DNA of 25,532 bases from an uncultured Clostridium sp. (GCA_945874585.1 CAMCHB010000003.1:1-25532), one strand, 5' to 3'. Counted from the first letter of the stretch, positions 1 to 7,648 are shown. Notes: generated by a model from the sequence alone, not told the origin. Numbers and translations are program-made.

Positions 1-866
1 CAGGAAAATGGACAAGCACAGAGGTAACGCCAATAGCAGATGGAAAGGGAGGAACCGTACCACTTCCAGGTGGATTTCACTATGTAGGAGGAGATATTGA
101 AACAGGGCTCGTTATATCCGATAAACAAGGAGATACCTTAGAGAGTTCAGGAGTGAATATGGGAAATCAATTTGTATGGATACCCGTATCAAAAGAGACT
201 GATTTGACAAGAACTAAGTTTGATACAACAACAGGCCAGCCTACCACAGGATTAGATACAGACTATACAGAGCCATATGCAGATGGATATTCTACAGAAA
301 AAAGTGAATATGATACAATGAAAGCACAGGTATTAAAATATGGAGGATTTTATATTGGTAGATTTGAGGCAGGAGTTAATAGTACAATACTCAGAACAGG
401 ATATACAACAGCACAAACCGTAGTATGTAAAAAAGGAGTAGCCCCCTATAATAGGGTTCCATGGGGCAAAGAAATGAATGATGCCAGTGAGATAGCAGGA
501 GAAAGTGGAGCTGTGTATTTGGCCAAAAGTTTTGCTGGCCAACATAACTATACAAGTGTAACCAGTACATTAACCTATGGATGTGAGTGGGATGCCATGT
601 GTCGATATATCGGAGATAGTCAAAGAACAACGCCTGAAAAATCTCCAGTAGAGCTTACCGGAAGTGTAGCATCTGATGTATCCAAAAACATATATGACCT
701 GGCAGGAAATTGTATGGAATGGACCATGGAGGCCTACAGTACGAGTAATCGTGTGATACGCGGAGGAAATTACGGCAATGCCATTCCAGTTAGCAGTCGC
801 AACAGCTACAATCCGCGTAGCTACAGCGGCAGCGATTCGTTCAGGCCCACACTTTATATAAAGTAA
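1..866 (+). CDS. FGE/C-type-lectin-like secreted protein, 5' end outside window (candidate DGR target)
   Basis: The frame is open from the window edge (first full codon at base 3) to the TAA at 864-866. An ATG at 153 lies inside this frame, but the upstream codons read on in protein-like fashion (for example VPLPGGFHYVGGD), so 153 is not the real start. Family-like segments in order are QFVWIPV (about 165-185), GGFYIGRFEAG (342-374), WDAMCRYI (about 589), YDLAGNCMEWT (about 694) and RGGNYGN (759-779), ending in FRPTLYIK. This matches the sulfatase-modifying-factor/FGE-type C-lectin fold, used here more likely for ligand display than catalysis. From memory, related clostridial proteins carry a prepilin-like N-terminus; that part is off the window, so it is inference. 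The last 35 codons differ sharply in composition from the rest (see 751-850). No partner gene follows; a terminator lies about 125 bases downstream. Confidence 0.82.
   Translation, partial: GKWTSTEVTPIADGKGGTVPLPGGFHYVGGDIETGLVISDKQGDTLESSGVNMGNQFVWIPVSKETDLTRTKFDTTTGQPTTGLDTDYTEPYADGYSTEKSEYDTMKAQVLKYGGFYIGRFEAGVNSTILRTGYTTAQTVVCKKGVAPYNRVPWGKEMNDASEIAGESGAVYLAKSFAGQHNYTSVTSTLTYGCEWDAMCRYIGDSQRTTPEKSPVELTGSVASDVSKNIYDLAGNCMEWTMEAYSTSNRVIRGGNYGNAIPVSSRNSYNPRSYSGSDSFRPTLYIK
751..850 (+). other. Candidate DGR variable repeat at the gene 3' end
   Basis: These 100 bases contain 55 G/C, against about 30% at 301-390 of the same gene. Of the 25 codons from 768 to 842, 22 end in C or T, and most are Asn, Tyr, Ser, Gly, Ala, Val, Ile, Arg or Asp. 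These are the products expected when AAY template codons are mutagenised at adenines. The stretch sits in the C-terminal RGG-to-FRP part of a C-lectin/FGE fold, where DGR variable regions lie. It ends in a GC-rich block (TTCAGGCCCAC, 840-850), the place expected for an initiation-of-mutagenic-homing element. No template repeat, Avd or reverse transcriptase is present in the window, so the source would have to be elsewhere in the genome. Confidence 0.6.
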
Positions 867-988
867 CCTTGAACACTGATAGCGATACAGCGTAGAGGAT
901 AGTGCATAAAGAATAAAAGAGGTATATTAGCAGGTTCGTATGAAGAGCGAATCTTGAGATACGCGAAAAAGGACAAAGATAGTGTATT

Positions 989-1028
989 ATATGGTGTGTA
1001 AATTTTATTTACGCATCATATTTTTTTT
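989..1028 (+). terminator. Rho-independent terminator after the FGE-like gene
   Basis: The stem 989-1002 pairs with 1008-1021 (14 pairs, two of them G-U) around a five-base loop, and a run of eight T follows at 1021-1028. It closes the transcript of the gene ending at 866 and leaves an untranslated tail of about 120 bases. Confidence 0.85.
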
Positions 1029-1227
1029 GCGCTCACGAAAGGAGTTAATTTTTGTGGGTACAAAATAAATGAATATAGATTAAAAATAAGAAAGAAAAGA
1101 AAAAAGAAAATAAAGAAAAAGGTAAAAATGAATCTAGTTGTATGATGTGGAACATTACAAAAGAATGTAGAATTTATTTTTTCAATTGACTTTTTTATTT
1201 CATTTATCATGATCCCATGGAAAGTTC
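1029..1227. other. Gene-free stretch with a purine-rich tract
   Basis: No convincing gene is visible here. Bases 1082-1129 are almost entirely A and G on the plus strand. A TTGACT at 1186-1191 lacks a good -10 partner. The minus-strand open frame across 1016-1369 encodes a Phe-rich string that is simply the complement of the A-rich tract. Confidence 0.5.
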
Positions 1228-1256
1228 TTGAAAAATGGGCAAAAAAATGATATAGT
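1228..1256 (+). promoter_or_regulatory. Sigma-A promoter of proS
   Basis: TTGAAA (1228-1233), a 17-base spacer and TATAGT (1251-1256). The predicted start near 1263 gives a leader of about 60 bases before the proS ATG. The leader contains no T-box sequence. Confidence 0.75.
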
Positions 1257-1325
1257 GATACCGTAATTTTGAAAAGATAGAAAAATTCGTATGAAAGGAA
1301 GACAGAATTTAGAACGGAGGATATT

Positions 1326-2621
1326 ATGAGAGTTTCAAAAATGGGTATGAAAAATGTAAAACTAAGCAATTTGGATGAGATGTATCCAGCCCAGGATATT
1401 TTAATTCAGACACACCAAGTGAAGCAATTTGGAAGTGGTGTCTATGCATATGATAATATACCACTTAGGGTAAAAGACAACATTGAGAAAATTATCAAAA
1501 AACACTGCGATGTGATTGATTGTATTGAGGTACAAATGCCTTTACTACAACAAGAAGAGATATGGAAACGTTCTGGCCGCTATGATGGTTATATTCAAGA
1601 AGGTGTTATGATGACATCAAAAACAGAAAGAGGAAATTATTGCTTAGCACCAACGGCAGAAGAAGCCATCACGGTATTTGTTGAAAACAGAATTACATCT
1701 CACAAGCAATTACCAGTTGCTTATTATCAAATTGGGGCCAAATTCAGAAATGAAATTCGAAATAGAGGTTATCTATTAAGAGGCAAAGAATTTTTGATGT
1801 TTGATTTGTATACATTTGATAAAGATGAAAAATCAATGATTGAAACCTATCAAAAAGTAAGAGAAGCATATTTTAGAATCTTCAATGAAATGCAATTAAA
1901 AGTGGTAGCAGTTGCAGCTGATAATGGAGCAATTGGCGGTAAAAATTCAGAAGAAATAATGGTATTATCTCGTATAGGCGAAGATACGATTTTATACAAT
2001 CCTAATACCCAACAGGGCTTAAACACAGAAGTGCTAGAGAAAGAAAATGCAAAAGAATATTTAAAAGAAAGCCACGGCATTGACAATATCGAAGATTTCC
2101 ATGAAGAAAAAGCAGTAGAATTGGGTCATATATTTGCTTTGGGAACCAAATATTCTGAAACCATGAACATTCATTTTATCGACCAAGAAAACAAACCACA
2201 ACCATTTTATATGGGATGTTATGGTATTGGTGTTAGCCGTGTTTTAGGATTGATTTATGAAAACAATATCATCCAAGAAAATGGAAAAGTAGTTGGTTAT
2301 TCTCTACCATTATCTGTTACACCTTATTATTTATACATTATTAGTAATGAAAAAAATGTGGAAAGAGCAGAGCAATTATATGAAATTTTGACGAAAAAAA
2401 ATATAGAAGTTATCATAGATGATGTAAAAGGAAGCATCGGAGAAAAAATTCGCAATGCTAAAATACTTGGTATTCCATACATTGCCATTTTAGGAAACAA
2501 TACTCCAGAAGACAGTGTCGAAATTGAAAAAACAAAAGACGGAACCAAAAAATTATTTGATTTAGATACGTTTATGGAAGAAATCGAAAACATGAAGATT
2601 ACTCATAAGGATATGTTATAA
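1326..2621 (+). CDS. proS: Prolyl-tRNA synthetase, compact form without editing insertion
   Basis: This class II enzyme charges tRNA-Pro with proline in the cytosol. The 431 residues show the TAEE loop (LAPTAEEAI, about 107-115), motif 2 (KFRNEIRNRGYLLRGKEF, 139-156), AADNGAIGG (197-205), motif 3 (GCYGIGVSR, 297-305) and a C-terminal anticodon-binding domain (about 330-425). Common bacterial ProRS has about 570 residues, with a roughly 180-residue editing (INS) domain between motifs 2 and 3. That interval here is too short to hold it, as in the short ProRS class, so mischarged Ala-tRNA-Pro would need another editor. The start follows AACGGAGG by a normal spacing. It has its own promoter and terminator and so looks monocistronic. 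Confidence 0.95.
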   Translation: MRVSKMGMKNVKLSNLDEMYPAQDILIQTHQVKQFGSGVYAYDNIPLRVKDNIEKIIKKHCDVIDCIEVQMPLLQQEEIWKRSGRYDGYIQEGVMMTSKTERGNYCLAPTAEEAITVFVENRITSHKQLPVAYYQIGAKFRNEIRNRGYLLRGKEFLMFDLYTFDKDEKSMIETYQKVREAYFRIFNEMQLKVVAVAADNGAIGGKNSEEIMVLSRIGEDTILYNPNTQQGLNTEVLEKENAKEYLKESHGIDNIEDFHEEKAVELGHIFALGTKYSETMNIHFIDQENKPQPFYMGCYGIGVSRVLGLIYENNIIQENGKVVGYSLPLSVTPYYLYIISNEKNVERAEQLYEILTKKNIEVIIDDVKGSIGEKIRNAKILGIPYIAILGNNTPEDSVEIEKTKDGTKKLFDLDTFMEEIENMKITHKDML

Positions 2622-2639
2622 AAAAAGTAAATGAGCGAG

Positions 2640-2671
2640 AAAAAACTGGATATTCACTATCCAGTTTTTTT
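2640..2671 (+). terminator. Bidirectional terminator between convergent genes
   Basis: ACTGGATA (2645-2652) pairs with TATCCAGT (2658-2665) around a five-base loop, flanked by an A run on the left and a T run on the right. Each strand therefore has a U-tail, which serves proS (plus) and the membrane protein ending at 2680 (minus). Confidence 0.88.
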
Positions 2672-2679
2672 ATGCTCTT

Positions 2680-3366
2680 TTACTTTTTTGTTTTGCTCAT
2701 AGAATATCCTAAACATAGTAAAGCAGCCCATACGAAAACAATAATAGCAATTAAAATATAAGGGTTGATACCATAGTTATAGAAAATATGAGTGATAAAT
2801 AAAACTAAAGCTAAAGTCAACAAAGAATCTACAATTCTATTTTTTAAAGATAGGTTAATGGTACACATTAACAAGAAGGCCAACATACTTAGAACAAATC
2901 CAAAGATGGTCATTAAAAGCATTTGACCAACAGCTTGGTGATAACAAGTTCCAAAAAATCCTGATACATTTAAAATGAAATAGATTAGTAAATTCATTAA
3001 AAATGGAATGACAATAAATAAAGTACCAGCAATAACATTTGTAGAGAACAAATGATTAGCTCCAATATTATTGTTATCTACCTTTTGTTTTGTACTGTAA
3101 TTTCCCATTAACAAAGCTAGTATAATTGGCAAAACACAGGCAAGTAAAAATGTGATGAAATTCAAAAGTTGAACACCAATGAAATTGTAACGAATATAAG
3201 AAATAACATCAACATCTGTAGCACCTGTTGTTACAATAGCAGTATTAGCTAGATTGTTAAATAAAATAAACAAAGCAAAAACTGCAACAACAAAAATAAA
3301 AAGCATGGGAATGTAGTATTTTTGATACTTTTTTAATAAATCTTTTACGAATACTTCTTTTTCCAT
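2680..3366 (-). CDS. Six-helix membrane protein, ABC-2-permease-like, function unknown
   Basis: The 228-residue product has hydrophobic segments at about 19-38, 63-88, 109-133, 147-171, 178-197 and 202-222. The N-terminus is charged and the tail is basic (SKTKK). A polar loop at about 89-108, between helices 2 and 3, and the six-helix layout resemble ABC-2-type permease subunits, but no signature residue proves this and no ATP-binding subunit lies beside it. The start is preceded by AAAGGA on the minus strand about 10 bases away. It is convergent with proS and divergent from tmk, so it is probably monocistronic. Confidence 0.75.
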   Translation of the reverse strand: MEKEVFVKDLLKKYQKYYIPMLFIFVVAVFALFILFNNLANTAIVTTGATDVDVISYIRYNFIGVQLLNFITFLLACVLPIILALLMGNYSTKQKVDNNNIGANHLFSTNVIAGTLFIVIPFLMNLLIYFILNVSGFFGTCYHQAVGQMLLMTIFGFVLSMLAFLLMCTINLSLKNRIVDSLLTLALVLFITHIFYNYGINPYILIAIIVFVWAALLCLGYSMSKTKK

Positions 3367-3428
3367 TGTTTTTTCATCCTTTCTTTAGTATGATAAAGGT
3401 AAATTAAATACATTTACTTTTCAAACAT

Positions 3429-3457
3429 ATTATTTCATAATGTCACAATTTTTGCAA
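3429..3457 (-). promoter_or_regulatory. Possible promoter of the membrane protein gene
   Basis: On the minus strand, TTGCAA (3452-3457), a 17-base spacer and AATAAT (3429-3434). The match is moderate. It would give a leader of about 55 bases before the start at 3366. Confidence 0.35.
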
Positions 3458-3506
3458 TAGGAAATGTAGAATAAATTTGGAAAAATAATTTTGGGAGGTC
3501 ATTGTC

Positions 3507-4181
3507 ATGAAAAAAGGCAAAATCATTGTTGTAGAAGGAACAGACGGAAGTGGAAAAAACACGCAAGTAAATTTATTAAGGGAGAATTTAGAAAAAAAGT
3601 ATGAAAAGGTCAGAAGTATATCTTTTCCATATTATGATAGTCCATCTTCTGGTCTTATCAAAATGTATTTAGAAGGAGAATTTGGAACAGATGCCATGGC
3701 GGTTAGTCCCTATGTTGCTTCAACTTTTTATGCAGCCGATCGTTATGCTGCGTATAAAACAGATTTTGGTGAATTTTATAGACAAGGAGGAATTTTAATA
3801 GCCGATCGTTATGTAAGCTCTAATATGCTACATCAGGCAAGTAAAATTGATAATTTTGAAGAAAGAAAAAAATTCTTAGATTGGTTATACGATTTGGAAT
3901 ACCATATTTACCAAATACCAGAACCGGATCAGGTATTTTTCTTAAATATGCCATTGGAATATTCTAGTCAATTATTGAGCCATCGTGCCAAAAAATTTGA
4001 TACGACAAAGGATGATATTCACGAAAGTAACCAAGCCTATATGAAAAAGTCTTATCAAACAGCATGCGAATTATGCAAAGAATGTGGATGGGAAGAAATT
4101 CACTGTGTAAAAAATGGAGCCATTCGTACCATCGAAGATATCCAACAAGAGCTAGAAAATAAAGTGGAAAAATTGCTTTAA
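3507..4181 (+). CDS. tmk: Thymidylate kinase
   Basis: The enzyme phosphorylates dTMP to dTDP with ATP for DNA synthesis. The 224 residues open with a P-loop, EGTDGSGKNTQ (10-20), where Asn replaces a more usual residue before TQ. Then come the acceptor-site FPYY (40-43), DRYVSSN (100-106) and an Arg-containing lid region (about 158-175). The length fits the family. The ATG at 3507 follows TTGGGAGG at good spacing. It precedes dnaG and rpoD on the same strand; the 97-base spacer to dnaG holds no terminator U-tail, so read-through is likely and the three genes may form one replication/transcription unit. Confidence 0.88.
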   Translation: MKKGKIIVVEGTDGSGKNTQVNLLRENLEKKYEKVRSISFPYYDSPSSGLIKMYLEGEFGTDAMAVSPYVASTFYAADRYAAYKTDFGEFYRQGGILIADRYVSSNMLHQASKIDNFEERKKFLDWLYDLEYHIYQIPEPDQVFFLNMPLEYSSQLLSHRAKKFDTTKDDIHESNQAYMKKSYQTACELCKECGWEEIHCVKNGAIRTIEDIQQELENKVEKLL

Positions 4182-4191
4182 ATGAAACGTA

Positions 4192-4255
4192 TCGACAGTT
4201 CGGTCAACCTGACTTGAAAGACAAAAAATAGAAGGATTTCAAGAAAAACTGTCGA
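4192..4255 (+). promoter_or_regulatory. Foldable RNA element in the tmk-dnaG spacer
   Basis: TCGACAGTT (4192-4200) and AACTGTCGA (4247-4255) form a perfect 9-base inverted repeat. It encloses a second repeat, CTTGAAA (4213-4219) with TTTCAAG (4237-4243), and a small GTCA/TGAC hairpin (4203-4213). No U-run follows, so it is not a normal terminator. A processing or translational control element for dnaG is possible. Confidence 0.5.
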
Positions 4256-4278
4256 ATATAATAAAAAGAGGTTGAAAG

Positions 4279-6075
4279 ATGATTCGATATAGTGAAGAAA
4301 TAATTGAAGAAGTGAGAAATGCCAATGATATTGTTGATGTAATTTCACAATATGTCGTCTTAAAAAGAAGTGGGAGAAATTTTTTTGGATTGTGTCCTTT
4401 CCATAAAGAAAAATCACCTTCTTTTTCTGTTTCTCCAGATAAGCAAATATTTCATTGCTTTGGCTGTGGTGTTGGAGGAAATGTGATTCATTTTGTCAGC
4501 AAGATCGAAGGCACTAATTTTATAGAAACGATGCAGATGCTTGCGGAAAGAGCCAATGTAACATTGCCACAACTAGAAAGCACAGAAAACGATGAAACAC
4601 TCGTGTTAAAACAGAAATTATATCAGATCAATGAAATAGCGGCAAAATTTTATCATGATTTATTATATCAACCAGAATCTAAATTAGCACAAGAATACGT
4701 CAAAAAAAGAAAATTAGACAACCAAACCTTACAAAATTTTTTGATAGGATATGCAGGAACACAAAATCAACTGTATACATATCTACGAGAAAAAGGTTTT
4801 ACAGAAAATGAGATAATGAAATCCAATTTGATTTATAAAACGAAAAATGGAAATTATTTGGATCGCTTTCGTAATCGACTGATTTTTCCGATTCAAGACA
4901 TAAAAAATAGAGTCATAGCATTTGGAGGAAGGGTATTAGACAATTCATTGCCCAAATACATTAACTCGCCAGAAGGCTTGATTTATTCTAAGGGACGACA
5001 TTTGTATGGCTTAAATGTCGCCAAAAAGTATGCCTTGGATAAAATTATTATCGTGGAAGGTTATATGGATTGTGTTTCCCTACACCAAAGGGGAGTCCAT
5101 AATGTGGTGGCATCTTTGGGAACAGCTTTGACAGAAGCACAGGGACGTTTGCTTCGTCGTTATGGTGGACAAGTTGTTATTGGATATGACGAAGACGGAG
5201 CAGGACAAAATGCAACGATGCGAGGACTTGAAATTTTGAACAACTTAGGATGTGATCTTAGAATTTTACAATGGGATGGAGCAAAAGATCCAGATGAATA
5301 TGTTATCAAATATGGTAGTGGCAGATTCAACAGGCAAGTTGACCAGGCCATATCCCTCGTAGAATTTAAAATTAAGAATTTGAAAAAAACGATGAACTTA
5401 GAAAATGTGAATGATAAAATCAAATTTTTAATGGAGATTGCTAAAATTATTTCAAACATTGATAACAAAATGGAACAAGAGATTTATATTGACAAAATAT
5501 CACAAGAATACAATATTAGCAAAGAAGCAATTTATTCACAAATCAATAAACTGCTTTATGCCAATATGGCAGGAAGCAAAACATTGGAAGTAAAAAAAGT
5601 GAACCGTGTTAGCATTCATCAGGAAAAGATAAGAAAACAAGAGCAAATTTTGGAAAGTGATCAAAAAAGAGAAAAAATACTAATCTGGTTGTTGATTCAC
5701 GATCCGCAAAAGACTTACCAAGCTGTAAAAGATGTGATTCCTGTACAAACTATAAAAATCGAAAAAAATCGAGAGATTATAAAAAAATTGTATGAAGAAT
5801 ACGAAAAAGGAAATAGTAATATTAGTCAAATACTCGATACGTTTGAGCAAGATGTTGTGGATTATTTGACTGGTATTATGGCAGAAAACCTGGAAATCAC
5901 AGATATAAATAAAGGAATTCGAGAAATTTTGACTAATTTCCAAAAAAGTCAGTTATATGCCAAAAAGAAAGAAATTTTACAAAAACTTGAACAAGAAGGC
6001 TTATCAGAAGAAGAAAGTCAAAACCTTGAGCAAGAGTTAACGCAGGTAATTTATCAAATATCCAAATTAAAATAG
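4279..6075 (+). CDS. dnaG: DNA primase
   Basis: Makes RNA primers at the replication fork and partners with the DnaB-type helicase. The 598 residues have the CHC2 zinc finger (C39, H42, C60, C63), the basic polymerase segment ending with FGGRVLDNSLPKYINS (215-230) and the TOPRIM domain with VEGYMD (E260) and GYDEDGAG (D304, D306). The C-terminal part after about 430 is divergent and matches the helicase-interaction region in position. The length is typical. AGAGG precedes the ATG. The stop overlaps the ribosome site of rpoD, the classic dnaG-rpoD pairing, so the two are probably co-translated. Confidence 0.97.
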   Translation: MIRYSEEIIEEVRNANDIVDVISQYVVLKRSGRNFFGLCPFHKEKSPSFSVSPDKQIFHCFGCGVGGNVIHFVSKIEGTNFIETMQMLAERANVTLPQLESTENDETLVLKQKLYQINEIAAKFYHDLLYQPESKLAQEYVKKRKLDNQTLQNFLIGYAGTQNQLYTYLREKGFTENEIMKSNLIYKTKNGNYLDRFRNRLIFPIQDIKNRVIAFGGRVLDNSLPKYINSPEGLIYSKGRHLYGLNVAKKYALDKIIIVEGYMDCVSLHQRGVHNVVASLGTALTEAQGRLLRRYGGQVVIGYDEDGAGQNATMRGLEILNNLGCDLRILQWDGAKDPDEYVIKYGSGRFNRQVDQAISLVEFKIKNLKKTMNLENVNDKIKFLMEIAKIISNIDNKMEQEIYIDKISQEYNISKEAIYSQINKLLYANMAGSKTLEVKKVNRVSIHQEKIRKQEQILESDQKREKILIWLLIHDPQKTYQAVKDVIPVQTIKIEKNREIIKKLYEEYEKGNSNISQILDTFEQDVVDYLTGIMAENLEITDINKGIREILTNFQKSQLYAKKKEILQKLEQEGLSEEESQNLEQELTQVIYQISKLK

Positions 6076-6085
6076 GAGGTACCAA

Positions 6086-7192
6086 ATGGAAAAAAAAGAA
6101 CAAGATAAAACATTAACACAAGAAGAAATTGATAAAATTGTAAAAAAGGCCAAAGAAAATGGGAAAATAACCTATGGTGAATTGGCAAATGAACTAGCAG
6201 ATGTCAACCCAAAAGAAATAGATAAGGTATTTGATGCTTTTGAAAAAAGTGGTATTACGGTTATGAAAGATGAAATGGATGATGAAGAGCCAGAACTAGA
6301 GGATTTGGAAGATGTTGAAGACATACCACTAGAAGATATCAATGAAAGCGTGGCAGAAAGCACGAATGTGGATGATCCTGTCCGTATGTATTTACGCGAA
6401 ATTGGAAAGATTCCATTACTATCTTATGAAGAAGAATTGGATTTAGCCAAAAGAATTTTACAAGGGGATGAAGAAGCAAAACAAAAATTAGCAGAATCTA
6501 ATTTAAGATTAGTAGTTAGTATTGCGAAAAAATACGTAGGTAGAGGTATGCTGTTTTTGGATTTAATTCAAGAAGGAAATATGGGATTGATCAAAGCAGT
6601 AGAAAAATTTGATTATACCAAAGGATATAAATTCAGTACGTATGCAACTTGGTGGATTCGTCAGGCTATTACAAGAGCCATTGCTGACCAAGCAAGAACG
6701 ATTCGTATTCCAGTTCACATGGTAGAAACCATCAATAAATTGATTCGTACCTCTCGTCACCTATTACAACAAATGGGTAGAGAACCAACGCCAGAAGAAT
6801 TAGCTAAAGAGTTGGAAATGCCAGTGGAAAAGGTAATGGAAATTCAAAAAATTGCACAAGACCCTGTTTCATTGGAAACTCCGATTGGAGAAGAAGATGA
6901 TAGCCATTTAGGCGATTTTATACAAGATGAAGATTCTCCAGCACCACATGATTCAGCTGCGTATACATTATTAAAAGAACAATTGGAAGAAGTTATGAAC
7001 ACATTAACTCCAAGGGAAGCAAAAGTTTTGAAACTTCGTTTTGGATTGGAAGATGGAAAAGCAAGAACACTTGAAGAAGTAGGAAAAGAATTCATGGTAA
7101 CAAGAGAAAGAATTCGTCAAATCGAAGCAAAAGCACTTAGAAAGTTAAGACATCCTAGTAGAAGCAAGCGCTTGAAAGATTATATGAGCTAA
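6086..7192 (+). CDS. rpoD: Primary sigma factor RpoD (sigma-A)
   Basis: The housekeeping sigma factor of RNA polymerase. The 368 residues contain region 1.1 (about 10-60), an acidic linker (61-90), region 1.2 (DDPVRMYLREIGKIP, 96-110), region 2 (about 139-209, with YATWWIRQAITRAI for -10 recognition and melting), region 3 (about 218-290) and region 4 (about 305-368). The region 4 helix-turn-helix is TLEEVGKEFMVTRERIRQIE (328-347). Size and order match sigma-A of Firmicutes. AGGAGGT at 6074-6080 sits inside the dnaG stop, ten bases before the ATG. The promoters listed elsewhere here fit the factor's expected -35/-10 preference. Confidence 0.98.
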   Translation: MEKKEQDKTLTQEEIDKIVKKAKENGKITYGELANELADVNPKEIDKVFDAFEKSGITVMKDEMDDEEPELEDLEDVEDIPLEDINESVAESTNVDDPVRMYLREIGKIPLLSYEEELDLAKRILQGDEEAKQKLAESNLRLVVSIAKKYVGRGMLFLDLIQEGNMGLIKAVEKFDYTKGYKFSTYATWWIRQAITRAIADQARTIRIPVHMVETINKLIRTSRHLLQQMGREPTPEELAKELEMPVEKVMEIQKIAQDPVSLETPIGEEDDSHLGDFIQDEDSPAPHDSAAYTLLKEQLEEVMNTLTPREAKVLKLRFGLEDGKARTLEEVGKEFMVTRERIRQIEAKALRKLRHPSRSKRLKDYMS

Positions 7193-7195
7193 AAC

Positions 7196-7224
7196 TTGCA
7201 ATTCATTCGATTTTATGGTAAACT
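7196..7224 (+). promoter_or_regulatory. Probable promoter of the small lysine-rich gene
   Basis: TTGCAA (7196-7201), a 17-base spacer ending in TGG (extended -10) and TAAACT (7219-7224). The start would lie near 7231 and gives a 65-base leader containing the hairpin-bridged ribosome site. Confidence 0.5.
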
Positions 7225-7261
7225 GTAAAGGAATGTTATGGTAAAACAAAAAAGAGAATGC

Positions 7262-7298
7262 GAGGTGAATTTCTTAAAATCTTTAAGAAAGAAATATG
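7262..7298 (+). promoter_or_regulatory. Ribosome site split by a hairpin
   Basis: GAGGTGA (7262-7268) is the only strong Shine-Dalgarno match, yet it lies 27 bases from the ATG at 7296. In between is a perfect 9-pair hairpin, 7270-7278 with 7282-7290 (loop ATC). When folded, only about six unpaired bases separate the site from the start codon. An upstream TAA in frame at 7284-7286 rules out an earlier start. Confidence 0.6.
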
Positions 7299-7607
7299 GA
7301 AAAAGTAAAAGAAAGAGAAGAGAATAAAAAAGGAAAAAAGAAATTAGGTTTTTTAGAGGCTTTTAAAAATACATTTAGTGCTATGTTTGAGGAAGAGCAA
7401 AGCCAAGAAGAAATTGAAAAAGAGATTAAAGCAATGAATATGACAACTCTACAAGAGGGATCTGATTATATTGTCAAAAATAAAAAGCCAGTACAACAGG
7501 AAAATAAAGAAAAAAAGACAACTAGGAAAAGAGTTTCTACGAAAAGTAAAAATCAGTCTCCCAATTATCCTAGGAAAAAAAGAGAAGATTTAGAAATTGG
7601 AGAATAA
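7296..7607 (+). CDS. Small lysine-rich protein of unknown function
   Basis: The 103 residues are highly charged, with a Lys/Glu-rich N-terminus, a short amphipathic part (KLGFLEAFKNTFSAMFEEE, about 16-34) and a basic Lys/Arg/Ser tail rich in charged and polar residues. There is no signal peptide or membrane helix, so it is probably cytosolic and partly disordered. I do not recognise the family. The tail could bind nucleic acid, but nothing shows it. The frame closes just upstream, fixing the start at 7296. It lies 103 bases after rpoD with its own likely promoter and a stable hairpin beyond its stop. Confidence 0.65.
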   Translation: MEKVKEREENKKGKKKLGFLEAFKNTFSAMFEEEQSQEEIEKEIKAMNMTTLQEGSDYIVKNKKPVQQENKEKKTTRKRVSTKSKNQSPNYPRKKREDLEIGE

Positions 7608-7616
7608 ATGTTAATC

Positions 7617-7648
7617 ATATCATAGGAAAGAATGCTTTCCTATGATAT
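7617..7648 (+). other. Perfect 14-pair hairpin after the small gene
   Basis: Bases 7617-7630 pair fully with 7635-7648 around the loop AATG, nine bases after the stop codon. No T-run follows (next bases CCTTATGC), so it is an atypical terminator or a 3'-end stabiliser. Confidence 0.65.

Noticed and set aside
153..866. ATG at 153 as the start of the first gene
   Set aside because: The frame is open and protein-like back to base 3, and no ribosome site precedes 153.
1257..1325. T-box leader for proS
   Set aside because: No T-box core sequence and no specifier stem; the leader is only about 60 bases.
1016..1369. 117-residue minus-strand open frame
   Set aside because: Its Phe-rich product is the complement of an A-rich tract and it crosses the proS promoter and start.
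7265..7327. GTG at 7265 opening a short frame before the lysine-rich gene
   Set aside because: The GTG is part of the Shine-Dalgarno itself and has no ribosome site of its own; the frame ends after about 20 codons.
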